DNA from: Edolisoma coerulescens
Taxonomy: Eukaryota > Chordata > Aves > Passeriformes > Campephagidae
NCBI GenBank assembly: GCA_013397115.1
Contig: VWZW01006279.1
Span: forward strand, 1,075,752-1,139,751
Direction of reading: 5' to 3'
Length of the DNA: 64,000 nt
Numbering within the stretch: the first letter of the stretch is position 1; each line of letters starts with the position of its first letter. A program made the translations under genes and the position numbers. Shown here piece by piece: positions 1-12,690 of the stretch. Below the pieces are notes generated by a model. The model saw only the letters and a program-made list of their open reading frames with translations, did no database searches and had not been told where the DNA came from.

Positions 1-831
1 GGATAGCATATGCAGTCTGGTATAGGTGTAGAGGTAACTATATTGAGTAGGATATGGAATGTGGAAGTGAGGTGACTCAACTTTCCTTGTCTGAGAAGCC
101 TTTTGCAGTCGGGGCATCAGCAGAGGTACCTAAGCAAATGGTGAATAATAGTGGAAGGGGAGAGAAATCAAGGGGAAAATAAGGTGGCAAAGAGAGACTT
201 TGTGGGAGAAGGAGTTTGCTTTTTGTTGCTGCTGCTGAGTTTTGTTTGTTTGGGTAGATTGGTGACTCACAAAGCAGATGCAGGGAGTTGTGGGAGAAAA
301 AGGCAAGAATGACTGAAAAGACTGAAAGAAAGCCAGTACTTGTTGAATACAGGGGGCACGGTTCACAGGTTGGCCAGATTAAGCCTGTGAAGAATTTTGC
401 AACAAGGAGATTGATTTTGATCTGAATCCCATAATGATGTGAAAGCCAGTGGAATTGTCCATGGCGGCCAAATCCAAGTATTCGAAGCTCATGAGTTTTT
501 TCTCCCTGTTCTTTCAAGATATCTTGAAATTGGTCTAAATGTTACAAGACTTTAAAAAATGATCCAAAGTGGTTTTATTTCCCTTTTTTTGAACTTCATT
601 GTTTCCATCCATATTTATCGTCAGCTTTCTCTGAGACCTTGCGGAGCACCAAAACCACCGGAAATACTTATGTTGGCATAGTCTAAGGTGTCTTAATTCT
701 GTCTGGCAGATTCACCTCAGATATTACACTGATGACTTTCTAAATATGTCATGTCACAAATTATTTGCCAAAAGTATTACTTTCGTTTTTCTCTTCAATT
801 TATACAAGAATGTCTCTTTGATGAAGGCAAA
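1..831. other. Non-coding single-copy sequence
   Basis: I see no gene, RNA or recognisable transposon here. A 146-codon minus-strand frame (77-517) has leucine- and serine-rich low-complexity composition, matches no family I know, and has no convincing splice sites or neighbours, so I read it as chance. Confidence 0.6.
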
Positions 832-893
832 TTTTTTGGTTGGTTTTTTTTTTGGTGGGTTTTTTTTTGTGGGTTTTTTTTTGGTTTTTTTAA
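832..893. repeat. T-rich low-complexity tract with G pairs and triplets
   Basis: About 60 bases made almost only of T runs broken by GG or GGG. It has no fixed repeat unit, so it is a low-complexity tract, not a microsatellite. The same composition recurs at 51629-51703 and, on the opposite strand, at 22518-22651 and 59515-59574. Confidence 0.85.
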
Positions 894-3800
894 TATATTG
901 AGAGCATCATCTACAGCATGAATTTGTTCATAGACTACTTTTAGTAGTCAGCCTCTGCAGATTCCAAGTGAGACTCTGGCAGTGTGCAGAGGCCTGACAG
1001 TTCCTATGCTATCATAAATAATGTTGATCTATGCTTGGTTTATTTTTTTTTATAGTGTCAGTGCAGCCAGCATGCTGACAGAATATAGAACCTCTCACAA
1101 GCTGTCCAGGTAGTGAGTCTTTTTATAAATGGTACTGGCATGTGGTTATAGAGTTCTGTAGTAATCCACCTGGGGAGATTCAAATGCAAAGCAATTTTAC
1201 TTTTTTCAGCGGAGATGTGTCAGTGCAGTGCATCAGGCTCTCTGCAGCAAGTTTTGAACTGGCACATCAAAGCCAACTTGCTGCTTTTAATTGTCTCTGA
1301 ACAGTGGACAGTAGTGATAACAAATCACAACGAGGATAAACTTTTGTGTGTGTCACATCACGTCTGTTGTCCCTAGCTTCATTTTGACCTCCTATTTTGG
1401 TAGAAAGCCTCCCAAAGTCCATGCACAAAATCGTGGCTGTAGTTGCACTTCTTTAGGGCAAGCTGTGTGCACCTTTCCCTGGTCCTGCAGTGACTGCAGG
1501 AATGACTGCATGAGTTCCAAGTGAATGTTTGGCACAGGTGCAAAAGTTTTGATTTTTAAAAGAACTTAAAATCTTGGCTCCATTTAAAATAGAGGGAGAG
1601 AAAGAAAAAATTAAGTTTTCTATGGTAAGTCAAAAATGAAGTACCTTTCTCTTGATCTATTCTGATTTCACTTTAAATAAAGCCTTAGAGCCCAAGCTAT
1701 AAGCGTACTGCTTCAGCAGTAGCTTTATTTCTCAAGTATAGATTTCTTGACAACCATCCTAACTAAAGAGGATTTTGGAACCCAGAAGTCCTGGATCATC
1801 TGTGAGTGTTGAGAGATATCATAGAGCTTCGGGTTCTACTCTAAGTGTCAGGAATGGGGACATGACTATACTGATGTAGACATCTAATGCAGACAGCAAA
1901 ATTACTCTGAGTTAATTTGGGGGCCAATCCCAACCTCTACCTTGGTTTTTGCACCTTGCCTCCCGGCAGGGCTGGTGGAATGGCATTGCTCTTGGTATTT
2001 CCTTGTGTCCTGTAGGCACAGTCCCTGCTAGTGCTGAGCCTCCTCAGGCCCGCAGAGCTGCTGTGTTAACAGCCAGCCTGCAAGCTCTGAAGTCCCTGAC
2101 TATGGATGTGATTTGACTCTGAAAATGGTTGCTATAAGGCGCTGCGGAGGCCAGAGGATTTAGCAGGATTAAGCAAGGGATTGAACGGTTTTGTATAAAT
2201 AACCAGAATATCCAGAATTATAGCTGTTAATGCTAACAAATATGTCAGGTGGAAGTAGTACCTCAGGCTTTAGGGTTTATCATCTAGTGATCGCCACAAA
2301 AAAAAACCAGCCCAAAAAAGCCTTCTAAGGAGTGACATATCTGAAACCTTACCTCTAACAGGTTTTCTTGTTTCTTTTTCTAAGACACTTGGTACATGGC
2401 TCAGGCCAGAGGCAGGATGTTAGAACAGACAGATCACAAGTAAGATTCCATGTGCCAGTGTTTATGTCTCCAGTGGCTTCCTCTGCTCTTACTCACCATG
2501 AAGACTAAGTGATTTTGGTACATTTATTTATTTACAAAGCATTATCCAGCATTACTAAGGAGAAGTGCCTGTAAGTAAAGTGTATGTTGGCATGAGCTCC
2601 TCTCGATAGTTGGACAGCAATAGCAGATGCTCCCTGGCTGTACTAGTTCCACTAACGGGGCGTCTTCACAGAAACATGTCAAAAGGTGGCAAGGAAAAGA
2701 AAAATCTCACCTTTCATTAGGTTTGCTTCTGTGGGCTGAAGTTATGACTCATCTTTCAGGCATGAGAAACACCCACTGTACCACACCTCCCTGGCAAAGC
2801 CAGGTGCATGAGTTCTCCAGAGGCTAATTCTTGAGGGAAACCCTGGAAAGGCACTTGTTCTCCATGCCTGAATAACATCTAGTGTTGTTACCTTGGGCAT
2901 TTTTCTGTCCAGCCCTGTTAGTAAAAGAGCATCATACAGAGCTGTTGCTTTGCTTGGAATAGCCTTGCAGGACATAAAATAAAGGTCAGTAGCTGTGACC
3001 CAAAGAGCTTGACAAGAGAATGCATGGATTTTGAAAGCAAATGGGCTTTAGTCAGAGGTGCCTGGTTCTTATATCTTTGATCCAACTGAAAAATTTCCAT
3101 CTTCCCTTTCCCAGTTTATCAGTGGGGAACTGAACACACACAGGGAAAGGAGGTGCTGGAGACCAGCACTACATTCTGAGTAGTGTAGAAGTGGAGCTGC
3201 TAGTAGGGCTGTGCCTGTTATGGCCTGCTGCCCTGAAAAAATCCAGACCATGTTCTTCAGGATTTCATATGTGCACATTGAGCTCCCAGTAGTATTTCTT
3301 CAAGTCTTGTTTGTTTCTGATGATCTTCTTTTGAGCTGGGGTTTATTGTGGAAGTACTAAAATTATCACAAAAAATATAGGCTTACCAGACAGACTTTGT
3401 GCTTTTAATCAGTTTAACATTTAGTCCTTTGGGAGGTGGTTCCTCTAGCTCCTGAACTGTGAACATGGGCCAAATGTCCTGAAACTAGGTAGAAGAAGAC
3501 TCATAAAAGGCAGAATTAATAAGATTCTGTAATTTGAGCAAGGCTCATTGACTTGCCAGATCCCACATAACTGATGATTTAAGCAGCATGAATTACAGAG
3601 GCATTATCAGTGCAGGTTGCAACTTTATTCTGCCTGGTATAAGTTGCTGCATTTCTCCATTTAATGGAGGATGCTTTGGTGTTAGAAAATTGCTCGGCAA
3701 GTGAAATGGTGTAATTCCTGCTAAGAAGCAGACTTTGGACAAAGCTTTTTTTGTAAAGACAGAAGACAGATGTATTTTTTCTTCCTCTTCTGTCCTTGTG

Positions 3801-6800
3801 AATGAGCAAGTAAGGATGTTGCAGTGTTTAAATGCATATGCAAGAGTTCTACCTGCCTGCAAGATCAGGGAGATGAATTAGGCTGCAGCTTGTTTTGCTA
3901 CACCACAACTGCAAATGTCATGCTCCTCTCTTTGCCTTTTGTCCACTGAGATGTGTGGCTAGGTGTCCATGACAGTCACATAGTTAAGTGACACTCAGAG
4001 AAAAAACTTCAAAGCAAAACCTTCTCTTTATTGTAATTCCTTAATCTATTCTGGCTCACAGCAAAGGTTTGGGGGACTTGAGCAAGGTTTTTATTTTTTA
4101 AATTTTTTTTTATTTTGCCACAGTGTGTGCTACTATACATTAAAATATATCTTCAGTGCCAAAAGGGAAATCCATTGACATCTAAGCATATTTCCTTTAA
4201 AGTGGCTCTTTGTAAGCATACCTACTTATGCAGAGAGAGCAGATAAAGATGACAGGAATGAGAAGGTAATCCAGACTTCCCTCCTTTTACAGGTCAGGAA
4301 TTTTAAACCCTGTGGGACAGTACACAAATGCACCCTCTGGGATAGCTAATGACTTTGTTCTGTTGCTCACACGAAAAGCTATTTTGCCTTGATTTCAGCC
4401 TTTTTTTCTAGAAGTTGCTTATTCCAGTAAAAATGGCAAATAATGGAAACATTTTTCTTTTGTGCACAAGCATTAATGGACCCAAGCCTCCCAGCTAACA
4501 GCATTGCTGGAAGTAAGGGGAGTATCCCACTTGCAAAATGATGCTGGAATTAGCGGTTGAAAGATTACTCCCAAGTGGGCAGTTTCTTCAGTCCAGTTGA
4601 ACTACTTCTGAAGTAGGAAATCAAGAGTTGATTTTCTTTCATATGCAAACAAGGCCAGGAGGATTCTAGCTAGAGCACATTTTGTGCACATTTTCTAGTT
4701 GTCCATGTAGTTGGTGGAGGGATGTTAGCCAATAAAAGGGTACAAATAGTTTCCTAATTGGACGGTTGGACTCTAATGCATGAGTCATCTTTTGTCCCTG
4801 TTGCTATTGTCCAGTGCCATCCCCACTTTCACATTCATTTCAGATTTCACAGGCTGTAGCTTTCTGAAAATCTCTTTCATCCTCTTGTCCAGAAGTGTCT
4901 ATGAGAACTCTGCCAAGGCCTTAATTTGCTGGATCCAGGTCACACTGATGTGACATCATGTCCAGGAGAGCACCTCCAGTGAGGTGATGCAGTCAGCTAA
5001 GAGTCAGAGAAACAGCTCCTTAGGCCTTTCTCTTGCATGAGTTGGCCTGTCTAGTGCAGGTGTGTTTCAGTGAGACCTGGCTGTCACTATTCCAGTTTCA
5101 GAACTCATTTATCCACAAGGATCTCTTTCCTGCTCTTTCCTGTGCAGTGTAGCCAAAAGGCCAGCATCTCTTTTTATATAAAGTCCATTGGCTAGTTTTA
5201 TACATTTACAACCACTCTTCAGATATATAATAAGTCATAAACGTTCCTGCTTGACTGAATACTTAAGCAGATATGTTCTCTTGTACTTTATGATGCTAGA
5301 ATTGCCAGCCAATTTCATGAGCCTTGTGTACAGCATCAGAGTTCTCTGGATAACACTGTAGTTCAGATAGAACACTGTATCTGGTAAATATGTTATTTCA
5401 AGGTATAAGAACTGGTATCAAGTGTTTTCTTTTCTCTGCTGAAATTCTGAAAATGTATGCACAGCTATGACATATTTGACCACTCTTGCTAAGTGAGGCA
5501 GAAGGAGACTTCCTCACATACTTGTGTGGGATACCACCAGCAATAGAACAGGAACTCTGAGAGCTGGATTCCTGGTTGTGGTGGCGCGTTCCAATTCAAA
5601 GTATCTTGGTTAAATTAGGGTGGGACTAAGACGTATAAAAACTGAATTAAGCCTTTGAAGGATTAGAAGTAGCAATTATAACCAGACTAATATTTAATTA
5701 TTTGCAACAAAAACAATGCATGTGTACTTCTTTTAGCTTGTTATATATTAAATCTTCTGGTATGTTAAGCCAGTTCAGAACAGATTTTTTTGTTTAAGGC
5801 TTCAAATTAAAAATTGAAGGCTTCCAAAAACCTTCTTTTCATGATCTGTCCTGTGAAGTTTATCCTCATAAATAGAAATTTGTAATTTATTCTTCTTCCA
5901 TTAGTATGCAGATTCATCTGAGCACAACCAGGAAAACTGGGAACTTGCTGCTGTCAAGCTTCCTTGAGAACCTGCTAGGGACATAATGTGCTTTCCAACA
6001 TCCCTATGTTACCATGATCGCTAATCTAGAGGATGAAAAAGGAATAGGAAGGAGGATGTGTTTAGCCAGAAAGTCATCAGAACTCATTGCTTGAGGTGGT
6101 TAAGAAAGCTGACAACATAATTGCTGTGGGGACTTCTCTTCTGAGCTTCTTGGCCAAGGCAGAGTTGTTGGCTGGGCTGAGGTCCGTACACTGTGTCAAG
6201 TAGGTATGGAAAAAAAGGATAAAAGCCTGTAACCTGACTGCCAGGAAAAACAGGCAGTGAAGAGTAGGGGCAAACTGAGCATGGTAGGAAGCAGAGAGGA
6301 ATCTTGGGAAGTGCACAGCCACAGACATAGTGAGCTTGCCATCATGAGATCCAAGAGAATGGCAGTGCTCTTCCGCAGTGACTGCTGCTTTGGCCCAGCT
6401 CTCTTGCCTATGCTCCCAGTGTTAAAGGAAGAGAATGAATAGGAAGAGTGTAGCTGTCACCTTCCATTTGTTGGTCTGCCTAAAGGTTGTAGAGGTGAGT
6501 GCCTGGAGGCTGGACAGCTGGGGATTCAAGAAGAGACGATTTTGGTGTTGCTGCTACCCTTGGGGCATGTCTCACTGTGCATGTCTGTGCCTCAGACACA
6601 AGGCTTTATATTTTTGCTTTATCTGCCTTACGGAAGTCTGCAACAGAGACATGTCACTTTATAGCATGTCTTACGTGATAGCTTGGTGAGCCGAGACAGG
6701 ACAGAGGCTGAAAAGTTGTTCTTTCTTTTGGGGCCCTGTACTCTGAGGGATACCTTGTGCTTTGGCTCTGGCTCGCATTTGCCATAAATACTCCTCTTGA

Positions 6801-9800
6801 ACATTCTTCTTCACTTCTCGGGATCGTTTTCCAGATGTGGCCCTGAAACACTGCTCTCCAAGTATTTCTTCACATCACTACCTTATTTATTACTTTTTAA
6901 TTCCCAAGGGACGTATCTAAGATTTACCTCTGATCCCTCCTATTTGTACCACCCATCCATTAGTTGTGATGCTGATAAATATTGGGAGCTTTGCAGGGAT
7001 GATGGGTTTAAATACTAAGGGTTTGCCCTGATAATTAAGTTTTCTTTGCTGTTTGAACCACATGCCCAGCAGATATTATCATTTAACTAAGGACTCAATA
7101 TCTGGAGTTTGTCTAAAAGCCAGATATGTAAAAACATGGAAATGGGTGAATGCTTCTAACAAAGAATTCGAGATCTGTTAAGACATAGAGATGTTAATGT
7201 GGGAGGTGAATGTGCATATTGGAACATTGTTTATATTGATTCTGTTTCTCATGCTCATATTTTTCAAGTATTTTATCAAATTTTTTTAGTATTTTTAACG
7301 TGTGTTTTCTTCAAAGGTAGTTTAAAATACAGTATATTTGATGCTTTTAAGCCTACTTTTCATGTGTTGAAATGATTTCTGAACAGTGCAGGGTTTTCAT
7401 GAATTTATTCATCATTGAAATTGTCTTGATCTGTAGATTGTTCTCAAGCAGCTTGCTATGACTACATGGGATAAAAAATTTGAGCTGTGTTGGTTACTTT
7501 GATTGCATTAAACCAGTGCTTGGAATCAGGATTTGGGTACAGATACTTAAAATTTCAAGTCCCAAATTTGATTTCCACAAACATTTCCTAACATTCAGAT
7601 TCTTCCTGCTTAATGGCTTTGCTTGCTTAACTCCTCACAGAAGCAGCTGAAAGTATTGGCTAGTTGTTACTGCTGTAGTTATTTTGGGTATATTATACTA
7701 TTTCATTTAATCATAGTCCTATTTTTACACGAATAACTAGAAAAAAGAAAACAGAAATTATACATGATCTAGTGTCTGTGAAGCACATTGAGAGTCTTCT
7801 TCCAGAAGAAGGAAAATTAAACAGCAAGTGGAAGACAGCACTGCTGTAGCGACACTGCAGCAAACACTCATTCGTATGAGCAGGGATTTCTAGAAAAAAT
7901 AATCTTATACATAAGGTGATTAAGACAAGTAAACCCAGCATTGCTTCTTTGTTGTTAAACAAAGATGTTATTCTCGCTCTTGTAAGATTTAGTAAGACAT
8001 TAAGCATGTGTGCATGATGTCAAGATATTGGCTCCAGCATGTGTTCTTACAGCCTTTATAGTTTGTGATGACATAATTAGGTACATTCTGCGAAAGTAAC
8101 TTAAAATGTTACTGTCTGTTCCAGTGAATTGAATGTGTTTGGTCCGGGATATCTTTCTGGAACATTTGCAGAGCCTTTTGTCTGGAGGCTCGAGGAGTTC
8201 AGAAGTGAAACCATCTTTCTTTTGTTCAGTGCAGTCACGTGCCTGCAGGTTTCCATGTGTTTCCAGCGCCCAGAGAAGCTGTCATCACTCAATGCCCCAT
8301 AAAACCCCAAGATCCCTGGAGAGAATCCTCCTTTGGATATCTTGGCCTGATGAACAGCTGTACCTCATTGCAGTTTGCAGGCAAACTGGTGCTCAGCCTG
8401 GAACTGAAACTGCTGGCTTAGATATTCAGAGGTACAGATCACCAGGCAGCACTGAGCTTGCTTGTCCTCTCTCAAAAAAATATCTGTGCATCCCTTGCAA
8501 TTAGTTTGCCCTTCTGTTTCTGGTTCCCAGTTATTAAATAATTTATACTTGGTACATTGCCGTCGTTTGCAAGATCTCAAAGCACTTGTAGACCTTAATT
8601 CACAACATCCTCTAAAACAGGTACCTAGTGCATCTATAACTGAAGTAGCTCAGCTGAGGGGCAATAGGGTACCTCACCCAAGATGAGACAAAGATGTCTG
8701 CACACAGCCAAGAATAGGCTGCAAGTGTCCAGGATCCAACTTCTGCTATTGTACTTATTGTTTTTGTAATAATATATACAACAAAGGTATTGTAACTTAA
8801 ACAAAAAATAATAACAAAATGGGAAGCATACACTCAGTGAGCTGTTGCTAAATTTCTGGTGTTCATTATCCAGTGCCACCAGAAAAAAAAAGGGTAACTT
8901 GTTGGGTTATGGTTTGAAAACCAAGCTCAGTTTGTTTATGTGTATTAAATCATGCTAAGAATATATATAAGAACAAGAAATCCTGTTTTCCTCGCCCAGG
9001 CTGTCTCTACAAGAGCTACATTTTTGGAAACTGGCAGTTTTTAAGACAGAGTGGACAAAACAGTAGTAATTTGCAGCTGAGGTCCTTCATCAGTCTGGAA
9101 TTATTCTAGCTGTATCAACTCCTTGGTTGCTATAAATCAGATCTTACTCCTGCTCTGTGGTTGAGCTCCAAATGAGCAAGACTAGTTGTAAATGTTCTTT
9201 TTTTAAAATTTCAGACTTGGGACTCAGCAGGATCTTGACACTGCACTATTTTATAAAAGAGTAATTGTGGTTAGATTTCATAATATAAGAGCTTGTGTTG
9301 GGAGGGGAACCAAAGCGAGGTATGTGTGTGTGGTGCTCCCTGGATCCCAGAACAACGTCTGGTTCAAACTGCTTTTTCAAATATGTTACCACTCTGCTGT
9401 GAATGGAAAAAAACCCAGAACGTGCTCCAGTCTGGACTTGGCCATGGTGTTTTTCTCCCTCAGGAACTCAGCTGGCCTTGCACGTGTCTTGAGGGTGGAG
9501 ACTTACAGCTTTGGCTGGACTCTCCAAAAAGCTGCAGCAGGTTGTGTTAGTGGATTTTTAAAAGCTGTGGTTGTTGTACCAAAACCGCTGGGCCCTGCAC
9601 AGAGAATTTTCCATCTTAAGTCTTGAGCTGGTCTGTTCAGAGCTCTGTGGGTGAATCACTTGCTGCTGGGTGAGGGAGGGACTTACAGTGTTGGATTTGA
9701 GTCATCCAAGGTGGGTGATCACACTTGGGTGGTGGGTGTCTCTGTGGGTAGTGGTGAGAAGCAGCATATCAGGCTTTGACATTGAATCACCTGTTGGAGG

Positions 9801-12465
9801 AAATGCTCCCTCTCTCTCATGAACCTAAAGTATTTTATATTCTTTGAGAATATCTGACGTGGAGTTCCCTATGTGAAAGGGCTAGACAACACAGTCCTAA
9901 ATGGAGACCTGTGTATTAACAACCTGGCTGTGCGCACTGTGGATTGTTTTGAGAATGGTTGTCCCGTCTGCTCCATGTTTACTTGCATGTGGAATGATAT
10001 TTGCACATAAAGGAAAGCTGTGGATATTTCAAAATAGCATGGTGTCAAATTCTGGTTTTCTAAAAGGCAGGTAGAGAGAAGAGAAGGGGTAGCTGTGTCA
10101 TCTTGGAAGCAGTGACATGCATGCAGGTGGTGCGTTTATATTTATGCAAGGAGCTATGCCCCGAGGTGCCTGCCTTGTCTGACTGTATGTCTAATATAAT
10201 TCCCTTAAGGCTGACCTCCACTTCCAGCACAGAACATTGCAGGATTACTACTATAGCTGGAATATTCCATGCATCCAAGTGTCCTGCTTGCAGAGAAATT
10301 TGCTAAGTCTGTTCTCACTGTGGGAACGTTCCCAACTCTTTCAATTATTAAAAAGATATATTGCTTTCCTCATCCTTAGATCATCCTTTGGCGCATGTAG
10401 GACTGCTATTACTTGACTTTCTAAATTTAACAATATTAAGCACCTCAAAAACTTAGTTTAGTGCCCTACAAAACTGACACTCAGAAGGAGAAAAAAAAAT
10501 ATTTTTCTCTTCTTCATAATAGTTTATGTTCAAAGTGCTTTCATTTGATGAAAAATGTTTTCTTTTAAACCATTAAAAGGAATGGAAAGTATGCCAGACA
10601 GCCTTACTAAAACAAGTTGGCACAGAAAACGACATGAAGAGAGAGGAGGGGGGAAAAACCCAAATACGTGGAGCATTACTACTACTGGACTGAGAAACAG
10701 CACCACTTCACACCAAGAAATTAACTGGACCTTGACAAAGGACACAGAAAATTGGCAGCATTTTTGGTCTTAATGCTGAGTTGGTGCTTTAATGATAGCT
10801 GACTGAAAACTGAGCATTGATGTAGAGGCGATATATGAGCAGGGCTTTTTTGGATTTACTTTTAATTTTAAAATAACATAGCTTTAAATCTAAACCTGAG
10901 TATGAAACACAATGGGAATTGGATGTATACGTTTAAGCTGCCATCTTCTCTTTTGTAACTAGCAGGTGGTGTGATAAGTGAGATCCTTTTAATCTGTGTG
11001 TGTGTAAACAAACTTCATGTCTTTTTGGTTAATAAATATTGCACGTGTGTGTTGCAATGACATTACTTCCCGGGCTCTCACCTCTGTTCTTTGGTTTATG
11101 CATTTACAGCACAATATCCCCACAGGATAAATATGGGGTTATCTCTTTTTCTACTTTGGTGCCCACCTGTGTTGTGTCTGCTAGGCTCTTGGAATGCCCT
11201 GGAAACCTTCTGCCATGCAAAATGTAGTAGGATAAACATGAATCACTTCCTCTTTGCTGGTTTCCTAGTACTTTGCTGTGAGTCTCCCGGCATTAGTTTT
11301 GAGACCTTCCTGGAAGACATTGTTATTTCTGAATCACTTTTGGTCTGGCTGTACTCTGTGTCCTGGGAGACTGCCCCAGACTTTTTTCTTAATCTGCTGG
11401 TTAACCACAGTGCATGAGGTGGTAGGTGCCAGGGCTCCCATTTGAAGCACGTGTTCTACCTCCACCTGAAATCCTGGGCATGGAGGGCAGGGGACCTGTA
11501 TGTGCTGGCCACACTCTTCCCTGCATTTTGGGTGAATGATGTTTGCTGGCAGATCTGTCCTTTGTATAACAGGAATGTGACTGGGTCATACCCTCAGGCT
11601 TGGGAACTGATGTGTGTTGTGAGCACATCCCTGTGCCAGAAAATTCTTCTCTCCTGCAAAGGTAACCCCTTTTTCTGAACATGTACTTTTTTCGCTTCCA
11701 ATTACCCTCAGCCCTTACAACAATACTGCTGGGAGTCTTTCCTTGCCTTTGGACCTGCACTTAGTAGGGAAGCAATTTAAACCATCCAAGCATGAGATGT
11801 AGCATAATCAGCATCTGCTCTCTCCCAATTTGACACCTGCAATGTATCTGCAGTAGCCCAAGGGGCTGTGTTCACACTGTCATGCTGTGGTGGGGGAAGA
11901 CCAGCTCTTCACTGAGTAGTTGTCCACATGCATCTCATGTTCTTGTCCCAGTGGTGATGTTCCACTGCAACCTGAAGCTACCCTCTTCCCACCTAGTTCC
12001 TGGGAATTTATTTGGCTTCTTTACCTACTGTTTCCAGACATGGACTTGAACCTTGGAATCATTGCATTTGACTTTGCTGTGTGGCCTGGAATTTCCTCCT
12101 ACTTTTCCCAAGAGTGCTTACTACGGCTTTGCATTTAGCATCAAAATAACATGACTTCTACAGTGCTTTCCATCTTTTGGGGTCCAAGCATGTTAGGAAA
12201 GATGGTAATGTTTAGGTAGCACACTGAGCATGTGAAGTGCTCAGAATAATTAATAAATAGGGCTATAATGCTTAGCTATGGTTAAATAACCAGCTTGCAG
12301 GTGATCCCTCAAAAGATTTCCAGTGATGAATGCAGGAGTTTAGGAGGCGCTCTGAGGTGGTGGAGTTACAAGTGGCTCTTTAATTTCTCTGAGGACATGC
12401 AAATGGTTAATTCCTAAATGCCAGTAGATGGCTCCCAAGAGCATTGTCTATAGGATATTTTTTCA
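894..12465. other. Long gene-free stretch, probably intron or intergenic
   Basis: Open frames here are all 123 codons or shorter, overlap on both strands and match nothing I recognise. I found no CR1 tail, tRNA, snRNA or long simple repeat. Visible small structures include a perfect palindrome at 1484-1500 and homopolymer runs near 4100, 8884 and 10490. The plus strand looks rich in G and T throughout. Old, highly diverged repeats could be present and would not be visible by eye. Confidence 0.6.
1484..1500. repeat. Perfect 17-base palindrome
   Basis: CCTGCAGT and ACTGCAGG flank a single central G, so the arms pair perfectly over 8 bases. It contains two PstI-type CTGCAG hexamers. A third ACTGCA follows a few bases downstream. 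A protein-binding site is possible but nothing in the sequence shows it. Confidence 0.7.
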
Positions 12466-12690
12466 ACGCAGACGAAGCAGGATTTTGGCACACTGATAAC
12501 CAACCCCCTGTGCTCCATGACGTATCAGCTGAAATTTGCACAGCATCAGGACATCTGTCGCCAGGCTGGTGGCGTTGTCCTGTGGCCACAAGGCAACACG
12601 GATGCCGCGTGCTGTATGGGAAGAAGTCCAGTTTCCCGGACATGGGGATGGTGGTGAGGAAGAGTGGCCCACAAGTGAGGCAATAGGTCG
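12466..12690. other. CpG-enriched patch, function unknown
   Basis: I count ten CpG dinucleotides between 12466 and 12690, against very few in the surrounding kilobases. In lines 12541-12660 I count 28 C, 44 G and 6 CpG, an observed/expected ratio near 0.6. A TGACGT half-site (CRE/ATF type) lies at 12518-12523. Open frames of 60-80 codons overlap here in several frames on both strands, which is expected when GC rises and stops become rare. The translations match no protein I know. It could be a weak CpG island or distal enhancer, an exon of an unrecognised gene, or part of a young repeat that has not yet lost its CpGs. Confidence 0.45.

Noticed and set aside
77..517. 146-codon minus-strand open frame
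   Set aside because: Low-complexity Leu/Ser/Pro-rich translation, with no family match or supporting signals.
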